This document shows, piece by piece, positions 1 to 10,412 of a stretch of 64,000 bases of DNA. The notes under the pieces are model-generated. The model made no database searches. It was not told where the DNA came from and saw only the letters and a program-made list of their open reading frames with translations. Origin of the DNA: Chytridium lagenaria (Eukaryota; Chytridiomycota; Chytridiomycetes; Chytridiales; Chytridiaceae); contig JAHLKC010000072.1 in assembly GCA_025449115.1 (NCBI GenBank), positions 1 to 64,000 on the forward strand, in the 5' to 3' direction. The stretch's first letter is position 1. The number at the start of each line of letters is the position of its first letter. Made by a program: the position numbers and the translations under genes.

Positions 1-10
1 ACCCCCATGT

Positions 11-956
11 ACCCTGTGGGGACCCCCATGTACCCTGATGTCCGCGTGCCTTCACATTTTTTAATTTTCTTAATCATCATTTTGTTTATTTAATTATTGT
101 ATGTATAGTAATGTTAAAATAAAAATGCGTTCACTTTTTATAATGTAGATTTTCATGTTTATTTTCTTTCATTCTTTAGACGCTCGTCAATTTTATTGTG
201 GTTTATATATAAAAAAGTACCTAACCTTCTAACCCACAGGCCCATATACTCAATTTGCCCAATAGGTTTCCGTTTACTAAGTCACATGCACTCGGGAAGT
301 GATTACCTTAATACAGTCCACTTGTATTACCCCAATCTGAGACTTGCATAATGTTAGGTGATCTAATATCTATATGTGTGCCAAGTATACAAAGTTCTGA
401 CCATTCATTCTCCCTCAAAATAACCTCAACATTCCCGCATTTATGTATACCATCCCGATTCCTAAGTACTCTGGCACGCGGGGAGGGTGGACCTTAATAG
501 AGTCACTTTGTACCACCCTATTCTGAGTGGTGCATATCGTTCCTGGTATCGATATCTATGCTTGTGCAAAGTTTCAGCAAATTCTGACCATTTGTTTTCA
601 CGTTATACAGACTTAAAGTTAGAAATGTCCCGATTTTGACGGAAAATCCGTCAAACATATAGTAAACATAAATTCCATGCTACCCATTTGAGTCATACCA
701 TATACATTTGACACTGTTTCTGACATCTCTGCAAAATTTGAGCAAGATCTGACCATTAGATCTTGCCGCAGGACGGCGACAAGTCTACTAATTAATACTT
801 AAGAAAATTTGAAACTTCCGACGCTTGTACGTCGCTCAATTTTGACAATTTGATTGAGGGTTAAACCGGTTTCGAGATCGTCGCAACAAGGGCTACATTT
901 CATATTAAGTCAAGTCACACAAAAAAATCGATAACCCTGTGGGGACCCCCATGTAC
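11..956. repeat. AT-rich block bounded by 23-bp direct repeats
   Basis: A 23-bp sequence reading ACCCTGTGGGGACCCCCATG plus TAC occurs at 11-33 and again at 934-956 in the same orientation; a partial copy sits at 1-13. Between them, three diverged segments (about 290-405, 485-595, 675-765) each end in a block like 'GCAAAGTTT...TCTGACCATT' and look like old copies of one unit of roughly 190 bp. I see no protein-coding sequence here. It could be a decayed element or a subtelomere-type repeat; the sequence does not decide. Confidence 0.5.
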
Positions 957-1091
957 TTAACCCTAACCCGTTGGGGTTTATTTTATACAGGCACAATCAC
1001 TGGCAAGAGTGGAGTATTAGAACCAAAGGTTTTTTAAAATCCTTTATAATATTTTCTGATACATAAATAGCTACAGTAAGCGGATCCTGAG

Positions 1092-2059
1092 ACAGCCGTG
1101 AGAATTTCAAGGACCACACACTCTATCGAGAATGGAATCGGCTCACTTTGGCGGAAAAAGACAGGCTCAAAGAAGACGCAGCAAAGATATTCGAATTGTT
1201 CAAAAACCGCAAACTGATTCCTACCACTGAAGACATAGAGATCATCTCACGAGAAGTTGTAAAGAGAACAGCAGATCTTATTGAAGTCCATGGTAAGATG
1301 AGCTATAGTATATTTTTAACGCATTCTTAGAGAAAGCCAATATACCTTTTGTAGGAATGGCATATTTCTTAAACGAAAAAGCCAAAATCGACCGATCAAG
1401 ATTTATACAGCTAGTAAGTTAAGAGGCGAAATTTGAGTTAATATGTTTATTTAAGCTATAGTAGGAGAGGATGTCTTTAGAGAGTTGGATGGGATGCACG
1501 GACGGTGCAAGGCTTCTTGGGGCATAGTGAAAACGAAACACGATGATTCAGAGAGTTCCGGTGGACCCACGAGGACTGCAAACACTTTATCTCCGGTTGA
1601 TGTGGAGGCGAGACGGAGAAGCACTCGTGCTAGATTCCTTCGCTTGATTAACGAGGTTGCGGCCCCACGCGTCTACACAGAAGTTTGGTGGAAAGATTTG
1701 AAACGTTCGAAGGGGCCTGTTTTGCTAAGGATTGAGGGGTTGGATGCTCGGGATACGAAATAAGTTGAGGAAGCTCTTTTCAAGAAGAGCTGGAACGATG
1801 GCGATCTTACCATTATTGAGAATTTCAAGAGAAACATTGGGTTTTGCTTGGAAGGAGGAGAAAATTGTCTTTTGAGGAAGAGTCGAGTGGACAGGATGAC
1901 GCGGAAGACAGTACCGACGATGACCGGAGGGACCCTGTAGATAGAGACGACGTGGATGATGGAGACGCCATGGAGCTTGCCCTTGATGATGATTTGGATG
2001 AAGAGGATGAGGAGTCGGGGGATTCACAAAACACCGATATGAGCGAGAGCGAGGAATAA
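1092..2059 (+). CDS. unrecognised protein gene, probably broken
   Basis: Three probable exons read as a plausible soluble protein. Exon at about 1092-1291 ends at a GTAAGA donor; the exon at about 1330-1412 codes for a continuation containing 'NIPFVGMAYFLNEKAKIDRS' and ends at GTAAGT; the last begins near 1467. A TAA at 1761-1763 lies in frame, but good coding-like sequence follows it (VEEALFKKSWNDGDL), then a switch of frame near 1845 leads into a very acidic tail (Asp/Glu/Ser-rich) ending at 2059. The first exon lacks an ATG, so the true 5' end is upstream or lost. I do not recognise the family. The stop and frame switch suggest a decaying gene or sequence errors. Confidence 0.35.
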
Positions 2060-2239
2060 CTGATGTATAACGAATGAATGAAAGAAATAAATGATATGAT
2101 TATACGAAGTTTATTTTTTTTGATTTCTTTCAACAGGAAGAAACTACGGGGACGGTGACTTTCAAGGCCGTGGTGTGGGGACTAACTGAACTATTGCTGA
2201 AGAAATTAACTTGTTTTTTAGGCCACCCTCTACTGGGCA

Positions 2240-3060
2240 TAGTACTGCCTCCCCTAGAACAAATCCAGCGATAAAGCCTGTCCACACGTCATCAAGACAG
2301 CGTTGAACTTTGATATGTTGCCTCCAGCAATACAGCCCATATCTTACATAAATCAATGGCATCCTGTCTAGCATCCTGTCCAGCTTCCTGTCCAGCATCC
2401 TGTCCAGCATTATTCAGAGTGTTTGTCCAGCCTTGGGCTCCGACCCAGTCAATGGCCGCAGAGGGGCTTGAACCCCCATAGGCCCACACAGTGATAGAGG
2501 TGTCCAGCACACCAGATGGGGGCACCCTCCCTTTCTAGTATAGCCCTCCACACACTTAGCGACTTGGGTGAGCTCTGGAGGACGTCAGCGGGTGAGCTAC
2601 GGGCGAGGGGGGAAATGGAGTGTTCAAAAACAAAACAGCTGAGACTTTCGACGTTTCAATGGTCGCCAGAGGAGCTTGAGCCCTCATAGGCCCACACAGC
2701 TGATGGGAGCAACATGATACAATCATCTAGCCAGCAATCGAGATGCTCCCTCCCTTTCCAGTCCAGCTCTTCATACACCGTGTTGACCACCAATGGCCGT
2801 CAGAGGGGCTTGAACCCTCTAAGACCGATAAAAACTACAAGGCCTCCTCTCCATGCTGCAGGGAAGAATGGGATGAGTGCAGGTGGGTTGAGATGGGGTG
2901 ATGGGGTGATGGGGTTGGGGGATGAGGAGCGATGGAAGCGATAGGTGGTCGTCAGGCTGTCATGACGGCATCGATGGAGTTCGAGTTGAAAGTTATTAAT
3001 GGGAAATGGGTTAGCGACAACCCGAAAATCCAAAAAATCTTCGGAACCGAAATACTGAAG
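2240..3060 (-). repeat. repeat family copy A (diverged, minus orientation)
   Basis: A degraded copy of the unit seen at 3240-4045 and 6533-7393. Shared marks are the CATCCTGTCCAGC sub-repeats at 2360-2412, three T-arm-like blocks (around 2456, 2665 and 2793) reading 'AGAGGGGCTTGAACCC' or similar, a run of GATGGGGTGATGGGG, the palindrome around GTCATGAC at 2960, and 'TTATTAATGGGAAAT' near 2995. It faces copy B head-to-head, so A and B also form a short-spaced inverted pair. No real gene is seen. Confidence 0.55.
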
Positions 3061-3239
3061 GCAAAGTGTTTACCGTTTCAACTCAGAGTCCAAAACTCAC
3101 GCCACTCAGCTCATTCTAAGTAAGTGCAGAAACAGGGATTTTTTATACATTTTTTTTGCCCTGTTTCACGGGGATACAAAGGCCACACTGGGTGCATGGA
3201 ACACTAGGTGAAACGGGGTGCGATACTGGGAGACAAATT

Positions 3240-4045
3240 CCACCCAGTGTTGCTTTTTGTGGTTGTACTCACTGCAAAAATTCGCACTCGGATTTTCTGC
3301 AGTGTCAGGTACAAATCCGCATGAAGTGAAATGAAATGCCGAAGGACTTCAGCAATTTCATTCACTCAACGGAACGTAGTTCCGCTTTAGAAATTTTTGG
3401 GATTTGAGGTATTTTCTTGCAATTTCCCATTAATAACATTTTCTTTTATTTTCATTCACCTCCGTCACCTCAAGAGGCCGTCATGACGGCCATCCACCCC
3501 CCGACACCTTTCACACCACCCACCATCACCCACCCACCATCATCCATCCATCCTCGACCATCCTCTCCCACCCACCATCACCCACCCACCATCATCCATC
3601 CTCACCCAGCCTCACCCATCCTCATCCTTTCTCACCCATCCTCTCCTCGCATACCATGGCTCTCGCTTCCTCACCCATCCTCACAGAACCTCACTTATCC
3701 TCGCTCCCCCATCCTCGTGAATCAGCCATCCTCGCTCCCCCATCCTCGCGAATCAGCCATCATCGCTCCCCCATCCTCATCCATCCCATCCGCTCACTCA
3801 TGCCTCCGCCAACCATTCCGGCTTGGGTTAATGTAGGTCTATGGGGGTTCGAGTCCCTCTCATGACCATGTGTGTTCCTGGATATGACTCGAAAGGACAG
3901 AGGGCCCATCACCACCACTCTGGTCTATGGGGGTTCAATTCCCTCTGATGACCATTTTAATGCAACTCGGAGTTTGGAGCAAGCTGGAAGAACAGAGCCC
4001 TAGGATGTTGGGCACTTTTCTCGAAGCTGGACAGGATGCTTTCGG
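3240..4045 (+). repeat. repeat family copy B; left arm of large inverted repeat
   Basis: This stretch matches the reverse complement of 6533-7393 along nearly its whole length. Recognisable blocks are 'CCCAGTGTTGCTTTTTGTGG' at the outer edge, a long conserved block through the GCCGTCATGACGGCC palindrome at 3477-3491, a pyrimidine-rich CACCCACCATCATCC tract, two T-arm-like motifs, and a CTGGACAGGATGCT inner edge. The tract can be translated as a Pro/Ser/His-rich peptide, but this is a by-product of the simple repeat and I do not call it a gene. Confidence 0.8.
3846..3856 (+). promoter_or_regulatory. B-box / tRNA T-arm-like motif
   Basis: GGTTCGAGTCC matches the RNA polymerase III B-box consensus GGTTCGANTCC exactly. 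It sits in GGGGG-TTCGAGT-CCCTC, which can form a five-pair T-stem with one G-T wobble, followed by TCATGACCA, an acceptor-like end. A second, weaker copy (GGTTCAATTCC) lies near 3930. No D-arm or matching 5' acceptor was found upstream, so this is not a complete tRNA. Confidence 0.45.
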
Positions 4046-6532
4046 AATACATAGTGCTGGACAGGATGCTCTTGGATTAATGGAATTTTGACGGGAATGC
4101 TATGGTTGCCGTATAGTGGACAGTGACAATGGAAAAATACTAGCCATTATACCTTGTCAAGCTGCACTCACAATTAATTTTTTAAAAAAACTTCGTCAAC
4201 ACCCCCTGCCGCCCCTGCCGCCCCTGCCGCCCATAGCCTGTCGGCAAACATAACCCCTATCATAGCCTGTAGGCCAACACAACCCTTCTAACAGAACTTT
4301 TCTCATATGCTGCTCATAATATTTTTTAAATACACCATTTTCTTAATAAATGAAACCTCTTTATAGACAATTCATTGCCATCGTTGCTCGGGAAAAAAGG
4401 GTAATATGGGGGAAACGTCGGCTGAAAAGTGTGTCATTATAAAAATAGAAGATATTTCACTCACCAACGCTGCATTTATAATAATGAAGCTGACGGCTTT
4501 CGCGTTTTTCTTCTTTTTGAAACATTAAATATTTCAACTTGAATAGCGTCGTTTGATGGTGGATGGTAGCCATAAATTCACTATAGCTTTAGCGGATAGT
4601 AAAATCACCAAGCGGCGTGAAGATGTTGAGGAACGTAATCTATGTTTCAACGTGTGGTAGTTGGAACATCATTTTATTAATTAAACAGGGTTGCGGTATC
4701 CTTCTGCGGCATGATCAAGTTGTGATTTCAAGCCTAATATGACTATTTTTGGCATAGATACACTTGGTAACAATATGAAAGACAGCTTTTACTTTAGAGC
4801 TTACGTAACGACGCGTTTTATTAAGTAAGGACGTTATTCAGGATTACACTCACTATGTGCCGCACCAGAACAACTGGAACCATAGATCTCATACCGCCAC
4901 CATACATTTTCGTACTGTGGATACACATGTGAGCAAAGTTTCCAGTTTCAATACATCCTAGCAACTGCGATGTCACGCTTTGCAGATAAAGCGCCGTGTA
5001 AAAATATGGTGTGATTCCAAACATCATCATTTCTAAATTATATTTGCTCCAATTTTTACCACATAACTCTTAGGTGAAGGAGATAATCTTGTATGATTTT
5101 GAAGGCTATATCAACAGCGGTCACGGCGGTACTGTCATTTTTGTGAATTTTAGTTTAAGCAGTGTAATGTTCCCAAATATAAATTTAAAGAGCTTATAAT
5201 TTCCCAAAAGAATGCTGTACTGAATACGCTTTGAATGATATAATAATATGTGTGGGGGTATTGTGGGATTGTTTAACTTTTTGGAACCTCTATTGAGAAG
5301 TTGAGGTATTCTGGTCAATGATTTTCTGAGGTGAAAGTCAAAAATGGATTTCTGAAATCTTCAAAACTGGAATTTACTTAGTAAGGCCCATCATCACCGC
5401 GCGCTACAGCCCTCATATTTTAGTCCCTAATGCCTTGACAGAATTCATGAACGTATGCAAAGTTTGGTGTATTTTCAATAGTGGGGGAGGTGGGCTCTAT
5501 AATTGCAATCAAAGAATTTAGACAGGCCTTAGAATTTAGTGTACTTAATAAGAGACACCGCAAAATGGACATAGACGCGTCAAACTAATACAGTAGATCT
5601 ATATACACTAGATAAAAATATACGTAAAAGGAAGGCCATAAAAATACGTGTTTGGTATGCCCGTCACTATGAGAGAATGTTGCTTTGTATGGCGTCTGGG
5701 ACCGTTTCATCTATAAGAGGTACCTCAACCGAATTTGTATCCTATTCCAACTTTAAGTAATATTACAAATCGTATTCAAATATGAATATGCGAAAAACAG
5801 AGAATTTTAAAAAAAGAATTCGGGTATGGACCCATAGGCGTCAATAGGACAGACAAGTTCCTATTCCCACATTCCGATTAATCCACACCTATTTAGACAG
5901 CACACATCTTAATGAGTTGTACTGAATATCACGAATCTTTGATTTATACAGCTTCTATGAAGATTGTAGCCTTGTTGATTCGCTTTTAAGATACGCAATC
6001 AAAGTGGACCATCCCAAAAAACAACCATAACCCTCGTCAAATTTCTTTAAGTCTCGGCGATTTTTTATGGGTCATAAAACCGTTGGCGCTGTACTAGACA
6101 ACATGCGAATTTTGAAGTAAATTCAAAGCAAAGTAGCTCCTAAAACCTTTAGTATTTATATTTATGCCTCACTTTAAGTACGATTAAACGTTGTTAATGT
6201 TTGCCGTCACCTTTATTGACTATAATTGCAGCAAGTGGTTAGTGAAGTGTTATATACTTTTACTATGACACTCGGAGCTAATATTCCCAGCTTACTCTTT
6301 TTTTGTCAGCATCAACCGCAGTTAAGTGGATATATTTTAATTAAGGAAATGGTTTTATTTAAAAGAAATATGTGAAATTCTTTTTTCAAAATGTTTGGGT
6401 TATGAGGTCTGTCCATGAAGCTTTGATCCATTCTTCTTTTCCCACAGCAGCATCCTGTCTACTATACGGCTCTCATATTATTCCAGCATTCGGATAATTT
6501 CCCAGAACTCCATCTATTTCTTTTTATCCAGA
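4046..6532. other. AT-rich core between the inverted arms
   Basis: No convincing gene is present in these 2.5 kb. Reading frames are short and none has a recognisable domain. Two CTGGACAGGATGCT-like motifs occur at the left end (4027-4070) and one CAGCATCCTGTC motif at the right (6446), mirroring the arms. If the whole 3.24-7.39 kb structure is one mobile element it is non-autonomous, or its protein has decayed beyond recognition. Confidence 0.5.
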
Positions 6533-7393
6533 AGCATCCTGTCCAGCGTAGCGTCGAGAAGGCTGTCCTGGGGCTCTGTCCTTCCAGCTTGCTCCAAACA
6601 CCGAGTTGCAATTAGAATGGTCATCAGAGGGAATTGAACCCCCATAGACCAGAGTGGTGGTAATGGGCCCTCTATCCTTTCGAGTCATATCCAGAAACAC
6701 AAATGGCCATGAGAGGGACTCGAACCCCCATAAACCAACATTCCAATGATGGCACGATGGTTGTTGCTGCATGTGGGGGAGTGGGTGGGATGGGTTGATG
6801 TGGGTTGATGAGGGATGCGGGTGATAAGACTTGAAACCAAGCCTGAATGATTGGCGGAGGCATGAGTGAGCGGATGGGATGGGTGAGGATGGGTTAGGAT
6901 GACTGATGCGGGAGGATGGTGAAGCGAGGATGAGGAGGTTGTGGGAGGATGGGTGAGGATGGGAGAGCGATGATTGATGTTGAGAGGAGAGTATGGGTGA
7001 GAAAGGATGAGGATGGGTGAGGCTGGGTGAGGATGGATGATGGTGGGTGGGTGGGTGATGGTGGGTGGGAGAGGATGGTCGAGGATGGATGGATGATGGT
7101 GGGTGGGTGATGGTGGGTGGTGTGAAAGGTGTCGGGGGGTGGATGGCCGTCATGACGGCCTCTTGAGGTGATGGAGGTGAATGAAAATAAAAGAAAATGT
7201 TATTAATGGGAAATTGCAAGAAAATACCTCAAATCCCAAAAATTTCTAAAGCGGAACTACGTTCCGTTGAGTGAATGAAATTGCTGAAGTCCTTCGGCAT
7301 TTCATTTCACTTCATGCGGATTTGTACCTGACACTGCAGAAAATCCGAGTGCGAATTTTTGCAGTGAGTACAACCACAAAAAGCAACACTGGG
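6533..7393 (-). repeat. repeat family copy C; right arm of large inverted repeat
   Basis: Reverse-complement partner of copy B. The T-arm-like motifs recur on the minus strand (GGACTCGAACC at 6716-6726 and a weaker one near 6630), as does the purine-rich GGGTGGGTGATGGT tract (about 6890-7130) and the 'GCCGTCATGACGGCC' palindrome at 7146-7160. The outer edge is at about 7393, only about 110 bp before the first codon of the LRR receptor gene at 7501. Confidence 0.8.
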
Positions 7394-7500
7394 TGACAAA
7401 TTCGGACAGCCAAGTGGCACTGTGATACAACGACTGTTGGGCGTCAATTCTTCACCGTTGAAAATAAATATTATATATTAATGGAATTGCTCCAACAAAC

Positions 7501-9778
7501 ATGGCAAATGCATCTATAGAATGCCCCATCTTGGCGGATGCTCTGCCAACGCTCAACATCAGCAGGACACAATGCTGCTCAACCGATTTCAACGACCCCG
7601 TCAGCTGCTCGAATGGGCGGCTTGTTAAAGTGTGAGTAGAGCTGAGTGAGCGGCATACTAGTGTGATCGTTGTCGGTGTCAAGATGGAATGCATGTGGAA
7701 TTCTTTGTCGGTGTTAACATGGAATGAATGATGAATTCTTCTTTGTCTGATTCTAATGAGTTTCTTTTAATGCTCATTGTTTTAATCCAGTGATTTTCGA
7801 AACTGCGCTGTCAACGGCCCTCTCTCTCCTCTCCTCGCCAATCTTACTGCCCTCAGATACTTGTGAGTATCTGTTGTTTACGCAAAGCTATCTATCTAAC
7901 ATGGTCCAAAACAAAAGTAGGCTCGACAATTGCAGAGTAACGGGTTCCATACCTTCCTGGATATCAGCGTGGGAAAGACTCTATCTCTTGTAAGTCGGAA
8001 TAGCTTTGCCTATTTTGGGAATATTAAATCTAACACCTGTAGATCTTTGACTGAAAACGAACTTGCAGGACCTTTGCCTTCCAGTCTGGAACGGCTTCGC
8101 AGCTTAGAGCAGCTCTACCTACAAAGGAACAGTTTATCAGGGGAGGTTCCTTCCATGCAAAACTCTTCTGAGTTAGGCTCATTGTAAGTGTTTTTTTTTC
8201 TTGTCCCCCTTGAATTTTTCAGTTAACAAGACTTTGATGCAAGAAATCTGTCGGATAACCTTCTTACCGGTCCTATTCCGCCAAGTCTTGCGGCTCTGGA
8301 TTGGTTGCTTACTTTGTACGTAAAAACCTCTTTGTTTAATTAACCCCAATTTTCTAAACGTCTTATCGGCTTCAAGGCGACTCAATGGAAATAGACTCTA
8401 CGGACCTATACCAGCCGAGTTTGGGTTTGAGCGGCCATTTGGGTTTTTCGAGTTGTATGACATTTTTTTTACTTTTCCTATGTTTTGCCTTCATTGTCCA
8501 TTACATATTCATCATCATCTCTTTCTCATTTCGTGTATGTAGAGAGCTCCATCAAAACTATTTGACTGGCCCTGTCCCAATCCTTCCGACAGAACCTAGA
8601 ACTTATACGTGAGGTTTAAAATATTTGTCCCCGTTTTTTTAACATTTCACTTTTCTTTATAGATTCGCTGGCAATTGCATTGACGAAAAAGATCTAATGA
8701 ATGCCAACACATCAACTAGGTATATTTCTTCTTATTTCTTAACACCATAAAGTCTAACAGGCCGTTTAGTGTGGCACAGAAATCTAGCGCCGAATGTCAA
8801 GCGTTTTACAGAGCGCTCGCACAAACCTCAAGCCTTCCCGAAACCACAACCCCGCCAACACTTTTACATCCACATCTATACCCGCTTCATCTTTTCCATC
8901 TCCTTCACCATCATCCATATCTACGATAACAGCTATCACTATCTCTTCCTCGGTCTTGCTCTTTATCATTGCTCTCGCTGCAGGCTTAATTGTCTATCGT
9001 CGTCGCCGAAACTCTTCACTTGATGCACAAGCAAAGTCACCGTCTTCGATCCCCGCTCGGTCATCTCCTCCCCGAATATCCAACCTCTGCCCACCACTGA
9101 ACGTACCTTCCCGCCAGGCTCGACCTCAAACTTAAAACAAGTGAATGGCTCATTTTTTTCATTCGATCCGAATCTTGCAGAGGAATCGAGCTGAATTCAC
9201 CCCATCCGCCCATTTACATGGTGACGACCCAAGCTCTATTATAAACATAACGGATTCGAAAGACCTGGGACTTCGACGATGGACGACAACGATGCAGCAG
9301 ACGACAAGCAGGAAAATTTATTCGCAACGACGACTTTTACACCGATATCGAATAAGGCTGTTGAGGCGGGGATGATTTTAAGTGCTGTGGAACCAGCGAT
9401 CCAACAGTCGAGCACGGATCTTGTGATGACGAATGCGGCATCTTGGTCATGTGAAGAGGTTTCCACGTTTTTAGTGAACTGTGGGTTTGATGAATCTGTC
9501 GTGGATACATTTGAAGGTAAAGTAATCTTTTGCTCCTAGTTTTTTGTTTTTTTTGTTTTGTGTTTGTCTTTAACGATATTCTTGCAGACGCAAACGTGGG
9601 ATGGGCAGAAAATTCTTATCTTACTGACATGGAGCTTGCTGAAATGAATTTCGCCGAGGAGAATACGAGGGTAATGGTGCGGTTTGCTATTGAGCGGTTG
9701 AAGTTTATTCAGGGAAGAGGGGATTCGAGCGATGCTCCTGGTGACTTGGGTGCTGATATGCCACCAGAGTATTCGTAA
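7501..9778 (+). CDS. LRR receptor-like membrane protein with intracellular SAM domain (gene 1)
   Basis: Exons in order code for: an N-terminal cap with paired cysteines (QCCSTDFNDPVSCSNGRLVK, 7501-7634); leucine-rich repeats of the plant-like LxxNxLxGxIP type in exons at about 7792-7862, 7919-7990, 8041-8184, 8238-8317, 8377-8454 and 8542-8610; a cap with a lone NC motif (8662-8719) and an AECQAFY segment (8761-8825); a Ser/Thr/Pro-rich stalk; one transmembrane helix (ISSSVLLFIIALAAGLIVY) followed by RRRR, near 8935-9010; and a SAM domain split by an intron (about 9430-9520 and 9588-9705). It ends in PPEYS. Exons 7792 and 7919 are close to 72 nt with phase-2 borders; the exon at 8041 joins two repeats. 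The frame breaks near 8826 and 9135. The ATG at 7501 has no signal peptide after it. Likely a plasma-membrane recognition receptor; ligand unknown. Confidence 0.8.
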
Positions 9779-10412
9779 AAGTGTTCTCTACTATTTATAA
9801 GTAATAAAGTTTTTTTTTACGAGTTGTTTCTCTTTTTGTTTTTGCTCACTACATCTTCGTTTCCCATTGCCTCCAAGCCCTTCGAAGTTGTTTTGGGTTG
9901 ATCAAGAGAAATTCAAAGAAACTACTATGAGGGTTAGCCGTGCTTTACTAGAAAGTGTTTGGGTTTATTTGGGATTAAGTTGGACGACGACCACGACCAC
10001 GACCACAACGGCAACGACATTAACGTTGTTTCTTAAGTGTCCCTACGCATCCCGCATCCACGGCATCCTCCCTTCAACGAGATAACGGATTAAACGAATT
10101 GCTTTTATTCAAGCCATCAGAGGCATCTTGCGTCAACTCGACGCTTTAACGGAATGAAGTTGATAACGACTGAACGACTCAAACATACGCCATCCCAACT
10201 TGTAAAATGGATGATTATATTAGCGAGGAAACGTGAAAAAATCTTTTAAAAATCAGACCATTTAATACAAAGTGATAATTGATTCACGGGTATATACAAA
10301 AAAGTACTAGAAAATTCAAGCAATGATTAAACTTAACGAAATGAAAAGTTGTCACAACCAGCCCTTAATCTCACTACATGAAGCGGATACACAGAAAAAG
10401 AAGAAAAACATC
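9779..10412. other. intergenic stretch between convergent receptor genes
   Basis: The two receptor genes end tail to tail here. The stretch holds a short run of ACGACCACGACCACGACCAC at about 9984-10010 and AT-rich sequence. An AATAAA-like signal (AGTAATAAAG) at about 9799-9808 may serve gene 1. I see no gene. Confidence 0.5.

Noticed and set aside
943..975. Telomere repeat (AACCCTAACCC near 958)
   Set aside because: Only one to two units occur and they are internal; no array is present.
3417..3836. Open frame in copy B with a counterpart in copy C, encoding a Pro/Ser/His-rich peptide
   Set aside because: The similarity of the two peptides only reflects the inverted DNA repeat, and most of the sequence is a CACCCACCATCATCC simple tract open in several frames.
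3478..3872. Complete tRNA gene ending at ATGACCA
   Set aside because: Only the T-arm and an acceptor-like end are present; no D-arm, anticodon arm or matching 5' acceptor at the right distance.
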